NCBI GenBank assembly: GCA_018292915.2
Contig: JACVVK020000211.1
Span: 582,501 to 646,500 of the forward strand
Reading direction: 5' to 3'
DNA from: Batillaria attramentaria
Lineage: Eukaryota; Mollusca; Gastropoda; Batillariidae
DNA: 64,000 nucleotides
Shown: positions 11,932 to 24,057 of the stretch, in pieces
How positions within the stretch are numbered: position 1 is the first letter of the stretch
How the letters are laid out: each line of letters begins with the position of its first letter
Translations under genes and position numbers: made by a program
Notes under the pieces: model-generated
What the model saw: the letters and a program-made list of their open reading frames with translations, nothing else
Told to the model about the DNA's origin: nothing
Database searches by the model: none

Positions 11932-12892
11932 CACATGTGTGAAAGAGAAAGAGAATGAGAGCATAAATATATAACATGTATTCAGTCGGCCAAGCCAACC
12001 TAAACCCAATAGAAACAAAGAACTTACTATAGTCAGCATACTAAATGCTTTCGTGATCATAGGACACCTGATAAGAGTTTCTGAAAAAAACTCAAACATT
12101 ATCACAGGGGCAAATTTGTACAGCATATCTTGGTGTCGGGGCTGTCCTTGTCTAAGTTCACAGAGTTAATCTTAGACCCACTGTTCTGGATAGTATGATA
12201 TGATCTCAATATGAAGACACTCAAAGGTGCTTGTGCTTATGTCAACCAGACACACACAATGTGGGAACTGTAGGGAGGTACAATCAGATTTAAAGTAGTA
12301 GTAGTTCTTTGTTCCGTGGATTGAAAGCATTAAGGTTGGTGAATTCATGTATTTTAAAACACTCTTTGATGTGGGTTAGGCAGTAGAGAAGAGCTGTCAG
12401 TGATTTTTGTTTTTTGTTGTTGCTGAAAGTACAGTGTAGGCCCGAGGTAAGAGTAGCGCTGGAGAACCGAGCCTAGTCAGAAGATATAATGTGACATATG
12501 TAACATGCTTGGCTATTACAAATAATGTACTGGCATATGATGATCCCTGTAATGGGGAACTCCAGAAAGTGTTTTTTTATTTGTTTATTTCTTTTAATTT
12601 ATTAATTTCTTTTCATCAGTCACAGTTTACCTTCTTTTCATATGATGTGGTGTACAGATAGGCCAGTTTTCAGCTAGGATCTTAAATTACTACCAGCACC
12701 AAAGAGCTGGCAGGTATTGACAAAATTCTAAATTCTTGTCGCAATACTGAAATTCCTCCAGATTTTTTTTTTTTTTTTTTTTTTGGGGGGGGGGGGGGGG
12801 GTAAAAGCCATTGGGTGTATGTATACATGTATAAAGTTGCCCTGGGTACTGATTTTTGCCATATGTGTTTACATTTTATTTACTTTTTCAGA
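8513..12892. other. Repeat-rich interval upstream of the kinase gene; no coding exon found
   Basis: It contains a CT-rich tract near 8540-8572, poly-G runs at about 8928-8941, 9185-9199 and 12785-12801, a four-copy 170-bp array (listed separately), (CA)n at 10872-10921, (GT)n at 11660-11710 and 11897-11925, and a C-rich tract near 11160. The kinase start exon begins with an acceptor at 12891/12892, so at least one 5' UTR exon of the kinase should lie in this interval or further left. I could not place it. Confidence 0.5.
9714..10395. repeat. Tandem array of four ~165-170-bp units with poly-G and (TG)n blocks
   Basis: Four units start near 9722, 9887, 10058 and 10220. Each reads poly-G, ACATTTATAGGGTGCAGGGT, CGTAACGACAGAGGAATGAA, TCTGCTTGCTAGTTTATCTA, C-rich, GTACCACTGTACCTCTG, (TG)n. 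Unit length differs mainly in the G run. A fragment in reverse orientation (TAGATAAAATAGCAAGCAGA) lies at about 10752-10790, so part of the unit has been inverted. Confidence 0.88.
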
Positions 12893-12929
12893 GGAGAAGC
12901 TCGGGCTGTTCCCCAGTCTGACTGACACC

Positions 12930-15900
12930 ATGGAATTACGTGGAGCTGGCGTTTGTCCTGTGATGCAGGACGAAGGTATGCTTGTGTTGTTGAAATTCAT
13001 TTGTACATGTATGTAGTTTAAAGTCTCAATTGTCTTAAGTCTGGCGAGGGGAGCTGGGGTGGCCGAATGGTAGAGTGTTGGACTTCTGATGCTCAGGTCA
13101 TGAGTTCACATCCCAGCTGGGCCAAATATTTGTGCTGGCTTTTTCAACGTTGCCCCGTCTTTGATATCACCCGTATGTGGTGGAAAAGGACGTTAAACCT
13201 CCAAACACCCACCCACCCCCACCCTAAAGTCTGGCGTATATGTTGTGCTATGAATGTAGAAGTGTACTGTGTACTGAGCAGATGACGTTATTTGGTTGGG
13301 AACACATTTCGTACTGCACATTGGCGATTTCCCACTCTTGCAGTTCTCTTCGCACTGCCCACATACTTTCTTCCATTACATGCAAGACTCAGGCACGGGA
13401 AACGTTTTTTTGACGGTGGTTTTTGCAACAAAGGAGACTCTGCTTACATGCACTGATCTGGAAAGTTTTCATTTCTGCGATGGAGAGAAGGCAAATACTG
13501 ATGATTGCTGACAGGGGAATCTGGCATTCTATGAGTTGTGAACTGTTACGTGTATCGATGTGCATGCAGTGTATTGGGTACTGCTTCTGTTGCAGATGGT
13601 GCTTTGTCTCCCAACACAGAAAAGAATCTGAAGTGTTTACTTCAAGCTATCCAGTCAGGAGAAGGTAAAGTGTCTTTAAACATCTGTGCTTTGTACTGTT
13701 CACAAAAAGGAAAGAAAGAAAAGTACTTTTATGGTGCACTGTAGGACTATTGACTTCACAGGAAAAATGTAGCCTAGGACTGTCTTAGGACTGAAGGTCC
13801 TTTAAGAAGTATAGGGGGGGAGCCGGGGTGGCCGAATGGTAGAGCGTTGGACTTCTAATGCTCGGGTCATGAGTTTGCATCCTGGCTGGGGCCAAATATT
13901 TGTGCTGGCTTTTTCATCGTTGCCCCGTCTTTGATCTCACCTGTATGTGGTGGAAAAAGACGTTAAACACCCAAACGCCCACCCACCCTTAAGAAGTATA
14001 GGACTACAGACATATAGGAATACAGAGCATTGGACTAAACTTGTTGGATTGTCACAACATAGGACTATCAACCAGGCAGGGGAATTGTCAGTCATTTGGC
14101 AATTTTCAGTCAAATTTCCTATCATTTCAGCCAAAACATTCCAGTTTCAGCCGAAAAAAGGAAGGGGGAAAAGGTTGCACACATAATCATGTATCCTGAT
14201 ATTTTGTATGTGGGACTTCAGTTTTGAAGACTTTGCGTATCAGTACCAAGGCAGTATAAATTTAACTTCTGGGTGCAAGTAGAAGCTACTAAAATCCTTT
14301 TAAAATTCTGAAATTTGGTTTTCCTGGGGGGCACCCCCAGCAGTGTGCTACTACTGCACCCCGGCCTAGGTTTCAGTTTTTTTGTTGTTGTTTTTTTTTT
14401 TGCTGCCACAACTCTTTGCCGGCTCCATTGGTGTTCCTCCCTGGTAATGGGTGGAATCCACGGAGGGCTCGGAAGCTGGGGCAATGTTTATTATGCATGA
14501 TGATGGAGATGACGATGATGGTAAGATGGAGCTATGGAGGTCCCTTTGGTTTGGGACTGCAGGACAGGGCCGCATTCCACACTTCCCGGCATTAACCAGG
14601 CCCGGGAACTACGGCACCTGCGGTCACACCCGTGAAGTGGGTGAGTCTCGGCTGTGTGGCAACAGCCTCCCCATTGGACCCATAGCACACCCGCTCTGGG
14701 TAGGAGCTGAGCTAGGTAGGAAAAATACCGCTTGCCTCGGCTGGGACTCGAACCCGGGTCTTCCGGCCCATCGTCCGGAGTGCTAACCACTACACTACGG
14801 GGGCCGGTTTCAGTCTTTTTTTCCTTCAGCCATTCCCCAGCCTGACTGAAGATCCTTTAGGAAGTATAGGACTACCGACACATAGGACTATTGAGCATTG
14901 GACTATAAATTTGCTGGATTGTCACAATGTAAGACTATCAACACGTAGGATGGCTGACACATAAGGCTGGCGAAATGCACCCCCTGTCAAACCTTTCCGT
15001 GTCAACCATTCACATTTTTTCCATTGTTTGAGTGATACAGAGAGCGCTTACAAGTTTGTCTGTCTGTCTGCTTTGGACGTGAGCTGTGAAACTCAAAACT
15101 GTGTGTTTGATTCTTATTGTACGGTTGTCTGGATACAGCTCGCTTGGAACGGGGGTCAGACGGGCATGTTGAAGTGGTCTACGACAATAAAAAGTAAGTC
15201 ACGAAGTACTTGAGAACATTCAAATTTTTTTTATTTTTATTTTTTAAGTTCGCATACGTGTTCTATGCTTCTGGCTGGCGTAACTTCCATTTTCTCAGCA
15301 ACATGAACCTGGTCATGAAAAATACAGCCTCTGTGGCATGCAGAGTGTTAATGAATATTTCATATGGTGACTTAGAGTGAGGTTCCATTTTGTGAACTTA
15401 AACTGCAAATCATGCACTGTTTTCAGCTTGTAGTATAGACTTAGAAGGGTGTGTGTGTGTGTGTGTGCAAGCGTGCGTACGTGCGCTTCCATGTGTGTGT
15501 GTGTTTGCATGTGCGTGCATGTGCTCATTGAACTTGCTGACAGAATTTATTCACCTAAGTTAGTTGACACTGTGTTTAAAAAAAAAAAAAGGTCTAGTTT
15601 TGTTTTTATAGGACAGTTTCGTTGGCCCATGTGGACAGATCAAAAGCTCACTCAGTTCAACAAGGCAAAGACCGCCAGGAAGTTCAAACAAAAGTCAACG
15701 TATGCCTGGAAATGATCGAAGCCATCAAGGCAAACAGGGCGCCCTCTGGTGTCGTCATCGACAGTGCAAAGGTGATGACTGCAAGCCTTCAGTTTTTTTA
15801 GTAAGGCAAAGTCGAAGGCTGAAGTTACTTTTTTTTAAGTTGAGAAGAAATACTAATTAATACATATGTAGTACAGGTACTTCTAATGACAGTTACTACA

Positions 15901-15973
15901 TGTTTTACATGTATTATCCTGATAGAAAAAGAAATTTACTTGGTGCCAGGAGACATCATAGTTTACATTTGCA

Positions 15974-16021
<48 letters not shown>

Positions 16022-16933
16022 CATCGTTTGTGTATGTGCGCATGCATGTACGCATGAACGTTCAGGAGTTTATCTAGGACAGGCTTTGTGAATGTAGTCG
16101 GCACTGAAAAATTTATTAAGTTGAATGTCTCTCATATACACAGGGAAATTCTGAGCGCTGAGTACATGCATTTGTAATAAAAGTAAACTATCATTCTGTT
16201 AAGACTTCTTGAACATGTGTCAGTGTTTTGGAACATATCTCACTCCATGTGATTAAAACAAATTTGCATTGTACATGTACTGAAAATAAAAGAGGCATCA
16301 TAAACTCCTCATCATAACAGCAATATGTATTGTGATGATGATGTTGTAGGCCAAACCAAGTGCGTTAGGAGACTACAGAGAAGGGCAGGAATTTTCAAGG
16401 TTGAAAGAAGTCCTTGGCAGAGGGAACTGTGCAGGAGACATTGTGGTTGTCAAAGACAATAAACTTGACGCCGAGCATGCAATGAAAACAGTGAGTTCAT
16501 TTTGCCAGAGTTTTGGTTGAAATATCGGATGCAGTGAATGCTGCTTCATCAATTTGTTCTTGGTTTTTGTTCTTGGTTTTTGTTCTCTTTTGCTCAAATG
16601 ACAGTAGATTTGTTTATGACCCCCACCCCCCCCCCCCCACCCCCCCCACACCACACACACACACACACATTTTTCCTTCATAGTCTCAGTCTCTCTGATG
16701 TGCATAAGAACTTCTGTACATGCACTTGTTTTTTTCTTTTCAGGTGATGATTTCAGAGTTTTCGACAGATGAGGTGCGATGCTGGGTGGATCTGGGAGAC
16801 TCTGAGTCGGTACCAAGTCTGTATCTGTTTCGACTAGAGGGAAGTCGGGTTGTGTTCCACATGGAGAAGATTACGCACGGTGAGATATCTACAAAATGCT
16901 CCCAAAAATACACATCCTCTCCAGCTTCTATTT

Positions 16934-16965
<32 letters not shown>

Positions 16966-17471
16966 AAAGAAGACGAGGAGTCATGGAAATTGTCAGATTT
17001 GAGATATATTTGGAACAGTTAAGTATTGCTTCAAATGAAAGTCATCAGTTTGAATGTGTGTTTCTGGTCTGGTTTGTTTATAGTGCATTTGCTGATTCAG
17101 TCGCCGACGATTTTTGGTGCCAACTTTTCGTACATTTGTATACCAATCAAAGAGCAAAAGGAGATGATGCCTTAATGACATAACTTACTTCATGGCAGTC
17201 GTGGCTCTCAGTTTCTCCATATCTTCCTAGTGTAAGTGAAACAAACCAAAAATCAATATTTTCACTGCTGTTTCCCCAAAGCTTTTTTTGCTTTTCATGG
17301 ATATATTTGAGGCTAGTTTTGATGTGTTAGATTTTTACCACTCCTTTTTGCTGAAAATTTCATTTATGTCCAGAAGAAACGGAAAAAGTTAGAACTCCAA
17401 CAGTCATGAAATAAATTAGGTGACCAGGCCAGGATCAACATGTTATATTTGATAGGTTTATGAAAGTGAAC

Positions 17472-17502
<31 letters not shown>

Positions 17503-18887
17503 GAATAGTATGTGTTTAGCGCTTAATCTCACAGGAAGGCAACTCACAGCGCCACACACACACACGCACGCACGCACGCATGCGCTGACACACACACACA
17601 CTCACACACTCTGACATGCACAACCCGGCCTGATGCAGAAGAACAATTGTAGTCAAAGGCACTGAAACAATGGTAGACTACTCACAAATGTGAAAGGCTG
17701 AAAGGCCTGACGTAAGAGATGGGTTTTCAGGTTCGATGTGAACTGGGACAGTGTGGGAAGGTCACGAATTTCGACCGGCAGCGAGTTCCAAACATTTGGG
17801 GCGAGGAAACTGAAGGAGTGTTCGCCTGTGGTTTTCATGTTGCGTTTGGGGACTTTAAGGCACTTTCATCGGCAGAACGAATTGTGCGAGACAGGTGGTA
17901 AGCGCACAAAGTTATCGCCGAAAATCATTGGCCAACATCAAAACCAACACACAATACATGAGCAAAATGCCTCTACCTAATGATCATTTCATGGGATTTT
18001 TTGGTCAGTACATGAAGGTTTTTTTTGTGTGCAGGTGTCACATTGGAGAAGATCATTGAAGAACACATGAGCAACTTATGGCAACGGCAGCAGGAGCTTG
18101 TGCGGCCTTTTTCATTATGCATGTTCCATGGCCTTCTGAGCGTTGTCAAGGAGATGCATGAGAAAAACTGGACCCATCGCGACCTTCACAGTGAGTTGGT
18201 CTAAAACAAAGTCTGGATTTTCACATTGGCATACTCAAAATTGATTTTTCAGTCTTACCAATAGCGTCTGGTTTAGGTTTATCACTGATAAACAGGTACA
18301 GATGCATTTATTCATTGTCTGCATGCGTTATGTCTTTTTCCTTTTTTTCTTTCTTTTTTTTTTCCTTTTTTTTTTTTTTGGGGGGGGGGGGGGGGATGAG
18401 TTTAAGGTTTAATTTTTAATTGAAGATTTCAAATGTTTAATTCTGACCACTTGGAACAGAAGAATCAACAACAACGGTAACTGTAACTGCTTGACATTCA
18501 AGATTCATTCCTGCCGTCTAGGTGGAAACGTCATGCTTACAAAAGACACCATGACCATGAAGGTGCTGGATTTCGGCATGGCTCGGAAACTTCGCCAGGG
18601 TCTTGAGTTCAACCATTTAGGTCTTAAAAACGACATCCTGAATGCCATAAGATTGTTCTGCGGACTGTACATCGGGCAGGATTTTGAAAACAACTTTGTC
18701 CTGGAGAAAGAGATCAAGGCTGGAACATTGAGGAAGGTATGTCCGCTGTGCAGGGGATGTGTTCTTGAGATCATTTTGTTTTAAATTCTCGGTTTCAGTG
18801 GTTGAGAGTTTTAAGCTTTTCTAGTAGTTTTACATTGATCCGAAAAATGAAACATTTCAGCAAAAGTAAAACCTAAACACACACACA

Positions 18888-18972
<85 letters not shown>

Positions 18973-20980
18973 ACTCACTCACTCAGAATGGATATTACAG
19001 CAGAGCGAATAAAACTGATTTCAAGTTGTACATGCAGCCATGTTTTTCTTTGCTTTTCAAGATCCTGATGGAAATGGGTTTGAGTCAAGAGGACCGCGAA
19101 GAATTGCTGCAGCTGATCGCCATGACCTATCAAGTGACCTCTGACCCTACGCAGGCAGGCTACGGTGACACAGCGCCTGTGTTGGAACACATAGAGAACA
19201 CACTGTTCCCCAGTAAGGATTTTGGTCTTTATTTTCATGTCAGCGGCATATTTGTGTAATGTTCATGTGTCTGAATTTCCAGGGACACAGTACTGGTTGG
19301 AAGGGACTGGTTATGTTCAGTTACAAAGTGTTGCCTTGTGCACATTCTTCCTCACACTTCAGTAAGATCTGGTCTGTAGTAGAAACTCTATCTGGTTCTG
19401 CAACGATGAAAAATATCATTTACGGCATAGGCAGATTTCTGCATGATGCATTTGAACACAGAAGTGATACTTAGCCACAGTCGTGACAACTCATATTTTT
19501 CTCTTTCTCATTGCTGTGCTCCCCCCCCAAACATGTATAATTATATATATTACACCTAAGCAGTTGCTCCTTCTAAATTATTTAGTCTTTTTCCGCTGAA
19601 ACCTCTTACAGAGCTTTAGGGTAGCGACATCTGCTAGTACTGGAGATGCACCAGATTATTCTGCGGCAGCCTTTTGGTGCTGGTTGGACGCTGCATCCCT
19701 TGTGGGTATTGCTGCATGCTCACCTGATGAGGGTCCCATTGAGCAACTAAAATCACCAATTCATATGGCCTTGGTTGTACTGACCATTTTCCTCCTGGTG
19801 GGAGGGGAATAGGGGAATGGGGGCCCTATGAATGGTGAGATACCCTTAGGTCTGTTAGAGGTTTCAGCGGTAGGATGGTAGACCCCCCCCCACCCCCCCT
19901 TCCACTGTGGCTTGTAGCCAATATAGGGCAAGGCGGACTTGTCCAATGGCATTCAAAGCACACATCTCCTAGATCTGGGGAGCGCTCTCAGCTTTACTTA
20001 CTTCCCTTACTTTCAAATTGACCTGATTGAGCGCATGTTTTCGGCTTTAGTGACGCCTTTGTTCCTATTCTATATATGTATGCGTGTGTGTGTGTGTGAT
20101 TACTGGTTATTCTATGCTCATCAGATTTGATTGACTGTGGCACAACTCACTTGTCATTGGCCAGAGCCTAACAAATTGAGAAGTCAAAGTTCACTCCTCA
20201 GTGATTGATGTTGTGATGATGAATTTAATAATGGTTTTACAATTTCTTATTTACAGTGTCCCTGTAAGATGTGATTTTCCAAATTCTGAACTGTTATGCA
20301 CTGTTTTGATTAATGCTTGTTACCAGGCAAAGTGGAGGAAGTGATGAGAATGGCAGCAGTGGTACTGTTCCCGGACTTCTACTCAGGCCGGCCGGATGTC
20401 GACCTGCAGGTAAAGGGCGCTCTCCAGGTCCTTACGCTTTTCTAATATGCAGAGTTAGTGATGCTCCTGCATTTATGCTGTATTACCGGTAACCCCAAAG
20501 AAAGCAGCCTAAATTTCTAAAACAAATAATTCAGCAGTAAAAACCAAAACTTGAAGAAATGTTTTTTGATTTATTACACTTTATGTTGAAGAAATATGCC
20601 TCTCGCTGATCAGGGGGAGCCGGGGTGGTCGAATGGTAGAGCGTTGGACTTCTAATGCTCGGGTCGTGAGTTCGATCCCGGCTGGGGTCAAATATTTGTG
20701 CTGGCTTTTTCATCGTTGTCCTGTCTTTGATATCACCCTATGTGGTTGAAAAGGTCGTTAAACCCCCATGCACCCATCGCTGATCAGATCTATGAATGAA
20801 CTCTGATCTGCGTACTAAGGGCACTGATTATTTTTTCGTGTTCAGTTAGGAGAGGAGGTGGCAGATGGGGCTTGCGGTGCGGAGACAACGGACGAACTGG
20901 ACTCCATGGAATTTGACATGGACGCTGCCGCAGCTGCCATTCCCAGCGATTTCCTCGACAAACTGCGCATCAAAATTTGA
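12930..20980 (+). CDS. Divergent eukaryotic protein kinase, 11 coding exons, 448 aa
   Basis: Coding exons: 12930-12975, 13596-13664, 15139-15193, 15612-15771, 16350-16490, 16744-16879, 18035-18190, 18522-18736, 19062-19212, 20327-20409 and 20846-20980. All have GT/AG borders and join in phase. The kinase domain spans about residues 125-370: glycine loop GRGNCAG (133-139), candidate lysine K156 in AMK, catalytic loop HRDLHSGN (250-257; D252, N257), DFG at 271-273. The ATP site and catalytic residues are therefore intact and activity is likely. The segment after DFG is short and lacks an APE motif; LKNDILNAIRLFC probably corresponds to the F-helix region. The N-terminal ~120 residues show no domain I know. 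The tail is acidic, then alanine-rich (MDAAAAAIPSDFLDKLRIKI). The HRDLHSGN form occurs in RIPK-like and other expanded kinase families, but I cannot assign a group. The ATG used is the only in-frame start in the first coding exon. Introns hold several SINEs and microsatellites. Confidence 0.85.
13037..13236 (+). mobile_element. SINE family 2 copy with 10-bp target-site duplication
   Basis: A tRNA-Leu/Ser-like head (GGTGGCCGAATGGTAGAGTG; degraded B box near GAGTTCACATCCC) is followed by a body with AATATTTGTGCTGGCTTTTT and a tail GTGGTGGAAAAGGACGTTAA then CACCCACCC. The body is 13047-13226, flanked by AAGTCTGGCG at 13037-13046 and 13227-13236. It lies in kinase intron 1. Other copies: 13816-13988, 20614-20776, 24256-24432 (minus), 413-474 (fragment). 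Confidence 0.85.
13802..14002 (+). mobile_element. SINE family 2 copy with 14-bp target-site duplication
   Basis: The body, 13816-13988, matches the copy at 13047-13226. It is flanked by exact direct repeats TTAAGAAGTATAGG (13802-13815 and 13989-14002). It lies in kinase intron 2. Confidence 0.88.
14369..14814 (-). mobile_element. SINE family 1 copy, minus orientation
   Basis: The reverse complement carries the tRNA-like head (GTAGTGTAGTGGTTAGCACT near 14780-14800; B box GGTTCGAGTCCC) and the family 1 body down to GCCGGCAAAGAGTTGTGGCA. Flanking repeats GGTTTCAGT lie at 14369-14377 and 14806-14814. It lies in kinase intron 2, opposite to the direction of transcription. Confidence 0.85.
17480..17930 (-). 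mobile_element. Non-LTR retrotransposon 3' fragment (C-terminal end of a reverse-transcriptase ORF)
   Basis: On the minus strand, 17838 to about 17680 encodes HSFSFLAPNVWNSLPVEIRD, then SQFTSNLKTHLLRQAFQPF. The pattern aromatic-AP-x-x-WNSLP followed by F-x-x-x-LKTHL is the usual C-terminal signature of animal LINE polyproteins. A (TAA)n-type microsatellite (17475-17502) and an AGCGCTTAATCTC stretch downstream resemble a LINE 3' end. Only the extreme 3' part is present. It lies in kinase intron 6. Confidence 0.6.
20603..20787 (+). mobile_element. SINE family 2 copy with 11-bp target-site duplication, absent from the paralogous copy at 53.3 kb
   Basis: The body is 20614-20776, with a good B box (GAGTTCGATCCC). 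Exact direct repeats TCGCTGATCAG flank it at 20603-20613 and 20777-20787. It lies in kinase intron 10. The duplicated segment at 53.3 kb has the uninterrupted site (CTCTCACTGATCAAATCTAT), so this is a clean retroposon insertion. Confidence 0.92.
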
Positions 20981-21700
20981 ATGCGTTCGTGTGTGCTCAT
21001 CTGTAATGACAAGCTACTTGTCAAGCGCAGGTACCGGTAGTTATTGAGAACTTGATCAGTTATGATATCGGATCACGCAGAAGTTTCAAGGTGGATGTTT
21101 ACCAAGCCAAAGATCATTTGATTTCACTGCCATGTACTGTGAAAGGTCACAGCTTTGGACTCTTTTTTGCCTTTTGTGTGAAGTTAACCCCAACGGCCAA
21201 CACCTCCCCTCCATGATGTTTCTTCTTTGGAGTTTTTATTTCCATTCTTCCTGGCTTGGTTTCAGCCGCTTTTGATAAGTTGCGAGAAAAACACATTAAC
21301 CTAAAGTAAAGGTTTTTGGCTCCCTTGTTGGATTTTTTCCCCCTTCCTTTTAAAGGTTTTTGAGGGAAGGTTTTTGGGTGTGCAATGGTACCTGTATCAT
21401 CTAAGCATTTCATTCCTGTGTGTTTTTATTTGGAAGAAGGGGTAGTTTTTCAGTTTGCATTGTCTCGGTGCGGTCTAGTCTTTTGTTATGGTGGAGTTGT
21501 TTCTTGTTGTTGTTGTTGTTTGTGATTTTACATACTTTTGATTTTCAAGTGCGGCTGCACTGCATGCCACCTGAAGGATACACCAAGATATGAATGTTGT
21601 TCAAATTCTGTTGTACCTCAGATTTTTGTTTAAATATTGCAGGCATTGATACTGCGCGTGAAGTTAGACAGCATTCTGGCAATTTTGTAAGCTGCAGTCA
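20981..21700 (+). other. Probable 3' UTR / downstream region of the kinase gene
   Basis: This A/T-rich stretch follows the kinase stop. It has no recognisable exon. Most of it is present again at 53.5-54.2 kb as part of the duplicated segment. I saw no clear AATAAA before the minisatellite at 21.7 kb; one occurs near 22753, so the 3' UTR may run through the minisatellite. Confidence 0.4.
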
Positions 21701-21704
21701 AGTG

Positions 21705-22265
21705 TTGACATGACAAAGACTACATACGCTTTGATTTTTGACATGACAGAGACTACGTACGCTTTGAATTTTGACATGACAGAGACTACGTACGCTTTGA
21801 ATTTTGACATGACAGAGACTACGTACGCTTTGAATTTTGACATGACAAAGACTACGTATGCTTTGAATGTTGACATGACACAAGACTACGTGCGCTTTGA
21901 ATTTTGACATGACAGAGACTACGTACGCTTTGAATTTTGACATGACAGAGACTACGTGCGCTTTGAATTTTGACATGACAGATACTACGTACGCTTTGAA
22001 TTTTGACATGACAGAGACTACGTGCGCTTTGAATTTTGACATGACAGGAGACTCCGTACGCTTTGAATTTTGACATGACAAAGACTACGTGCGCTTTGAA
22101 TTTTGACATGACAGAGACTACGTACGCTTTGAATTTTGACATGACAAAGACTACGTGCGCTTTGAATTTTGACACTGACAGAGACTACGTACGCTTTGAA
22201 TTTTGACATGACAAAGACTACGTACGCTTTGAATTTTGACATGAAAAAGACTACGTACACTATGG
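21705..22265. repeat. 33-bp minisatellite, about 17 copies
   Basis: The consensus unit is TTGAATTTTGACATGACAGA followed by GACTACGTACGCT. Units alternate GTACGC and GTGCGC versions, suggesting a 66-bp higher-order unit in the middle of the array. Because 33 is divisible by three and the unit lacks stops on the minus strand, it creates long open frames there (11-residue repeat MSKFKAYVVSV). I regard these frames as fortuitous. Confidence 0.92.
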
Positions 22266-23383
22266 ACACTTGAACTCCCATATGAAACCTTTTGATCTCA
22301 GCATGTCTGTCTGACAGTAATTTGGCTTTACACCATTTTTCTTGTAAAATTCTGTTCCTTCATTTCGCTTGTGACCCTCCTTTTAGTTTTACTATTTAAC
22401 CATTTTACTAAAGTCATCTGGTCATTTTTACTTGTATGTGTTTCGTGCATATATTTATCAAGTTACACCTTGCATGTTTGGAGTTGTTTGTTACTAACTT
22501 AAATGTAGTACAGTATTAATAATTTAGCCTGCAGGCAGTGTGTATATTGTGTCCGCAGTTTTGCACAATGTAAATCTTTTTTTTTTTTTACATTTTCTTT
22601 TTCCCTTCAGTTCCATTAAATTTTGACATAATTATTGATGTGCACACCACTTCATAATACGCTGTTTTCATGATCTTTGATGCAATTATACCTTGCTGCA
22701 TAATCTTGCAGGGGGATGCAATGCATTTATGTGCAATGCATTAATCCTTCTGAAATAAAGAGAGGTATATATATCACTGGTTGCAATATTACTATTTACC
22801 AACAGTTTTGCTGTTTTGCACACATAGTGGGAGATGTAAATTGCTATGCATGTATTAGATAACCACACCATAGTAATCATACGTCTATTTTTGATGGGAT
22901 ATATTTTATACGCAGTGTATATTTTGAACTGTCTTTTCTCTTTTAGAAGAAAAAGAAAATGCTTCTGTCCCCACTATGTGTTTTAACATTTGTTATTTAT
23001 AGTTGCTGCTGTCTCTTTCCAGTTGTGTATATTTATATATATTTTTTCCATCAGGTTTTTGTTTTATTATTCAGTAGATTCTTGTAGCACTTGATGATCT
23101 CAACAGAGAGGTTTCTTTTTTTGTTTGTTTTTTTAAACTTGCATGACAAGTATACTTTTTATAACAGATCCAGAGAGGGATAAAAAATGTTGTTTGAATT
23201 TCGTGGGATATTTCAACGAATGATGCAGACCATATTTATTGTGTGTGTCATGCACTGTTGTGTTCTTTCAGTGTTCAACATTGGATGGTTTTTGACAGTT
23301 GGAAAAACTCTGAACGTGCTGACTGTATTTTGATACAGGATTCGTTTTATTTACTGAAGATACAGTAAAGTTGTCATTGCACA

Positions 23384-23445
<62 letters not shown>

Positions 23446-23989
23446 CTTCCTCTTCATTTCTAAGCTCCATTTGGGAAAAAAAAATCCTGCTCGATGGAGG
23501 AATGTTGAAAATGTCAATGGGTCATTTGAAAAACTGAACAAAACGTGAATAGGAGGAGAAAAGAGAGGCAGGTTGTATATGTTGTAGGTGATTCAGTATA
23601 TACATGTAGTGGGTATCGCTGGCTAGTTACACTTAAGTTTGCCTGTTCCTTTTCTACCATGACACTTCCAGATCTCTTTTGATGTTGCATTTACAGCTTA
23701 TTTTCATTATGTATTAAATGTTGTAGCAGATGCCTCCCGTTTTCACAATTCCTTTTAAAGCCTGCAATTTGAACTCTTCCTAGTCAACTGGAAACTCTTT
23801 GTCACACTTCGTTGAACTTTTTTCATGCACATATTTACATTAATCGAATGTAATGCTTGCCTTATGTGTGTTCTATTTACATGTGCATTTTTTGTTAAAT
23901 GTGGACTAACAGTCAAAAGAAACCAAATAAATTATTGTGCCTGTGGGGTTCCTTGTACGTTTTGGGACTCTCTTTTGTGTGTGTGTGTG

Positions 23990-24028
<39 letters not shown>

Positions 24029-24055
24029 GTAGGAAGGGGGAAGGTGATGACGGTG
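22266..24055. other. A/T-rich stretch with one long (CA)n tract; no gene seen
   Basis: No exon-like open frame with splice signals was found. The (CA)n microsatellite is at 23384-23442. The end, about 23825-24062, is shared with the segmental copy at 54243-54468. Confidence 0.55.
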
Positions 24056-24057
24056 TA

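Noticed and set aside
13050..13125. tRNA-Leu/Ser-like sequence
   Set aside because: It is the head of SINE family 2, repeated with the same body at four other places and flanked by target duplications.
21698..22281. Minus-strand frames with an 11-residue repeat (MSKFKAYVVSV)
   Set aside because: Product of the 33-bp minisatellite; frame changes wherever a unit has an indel.
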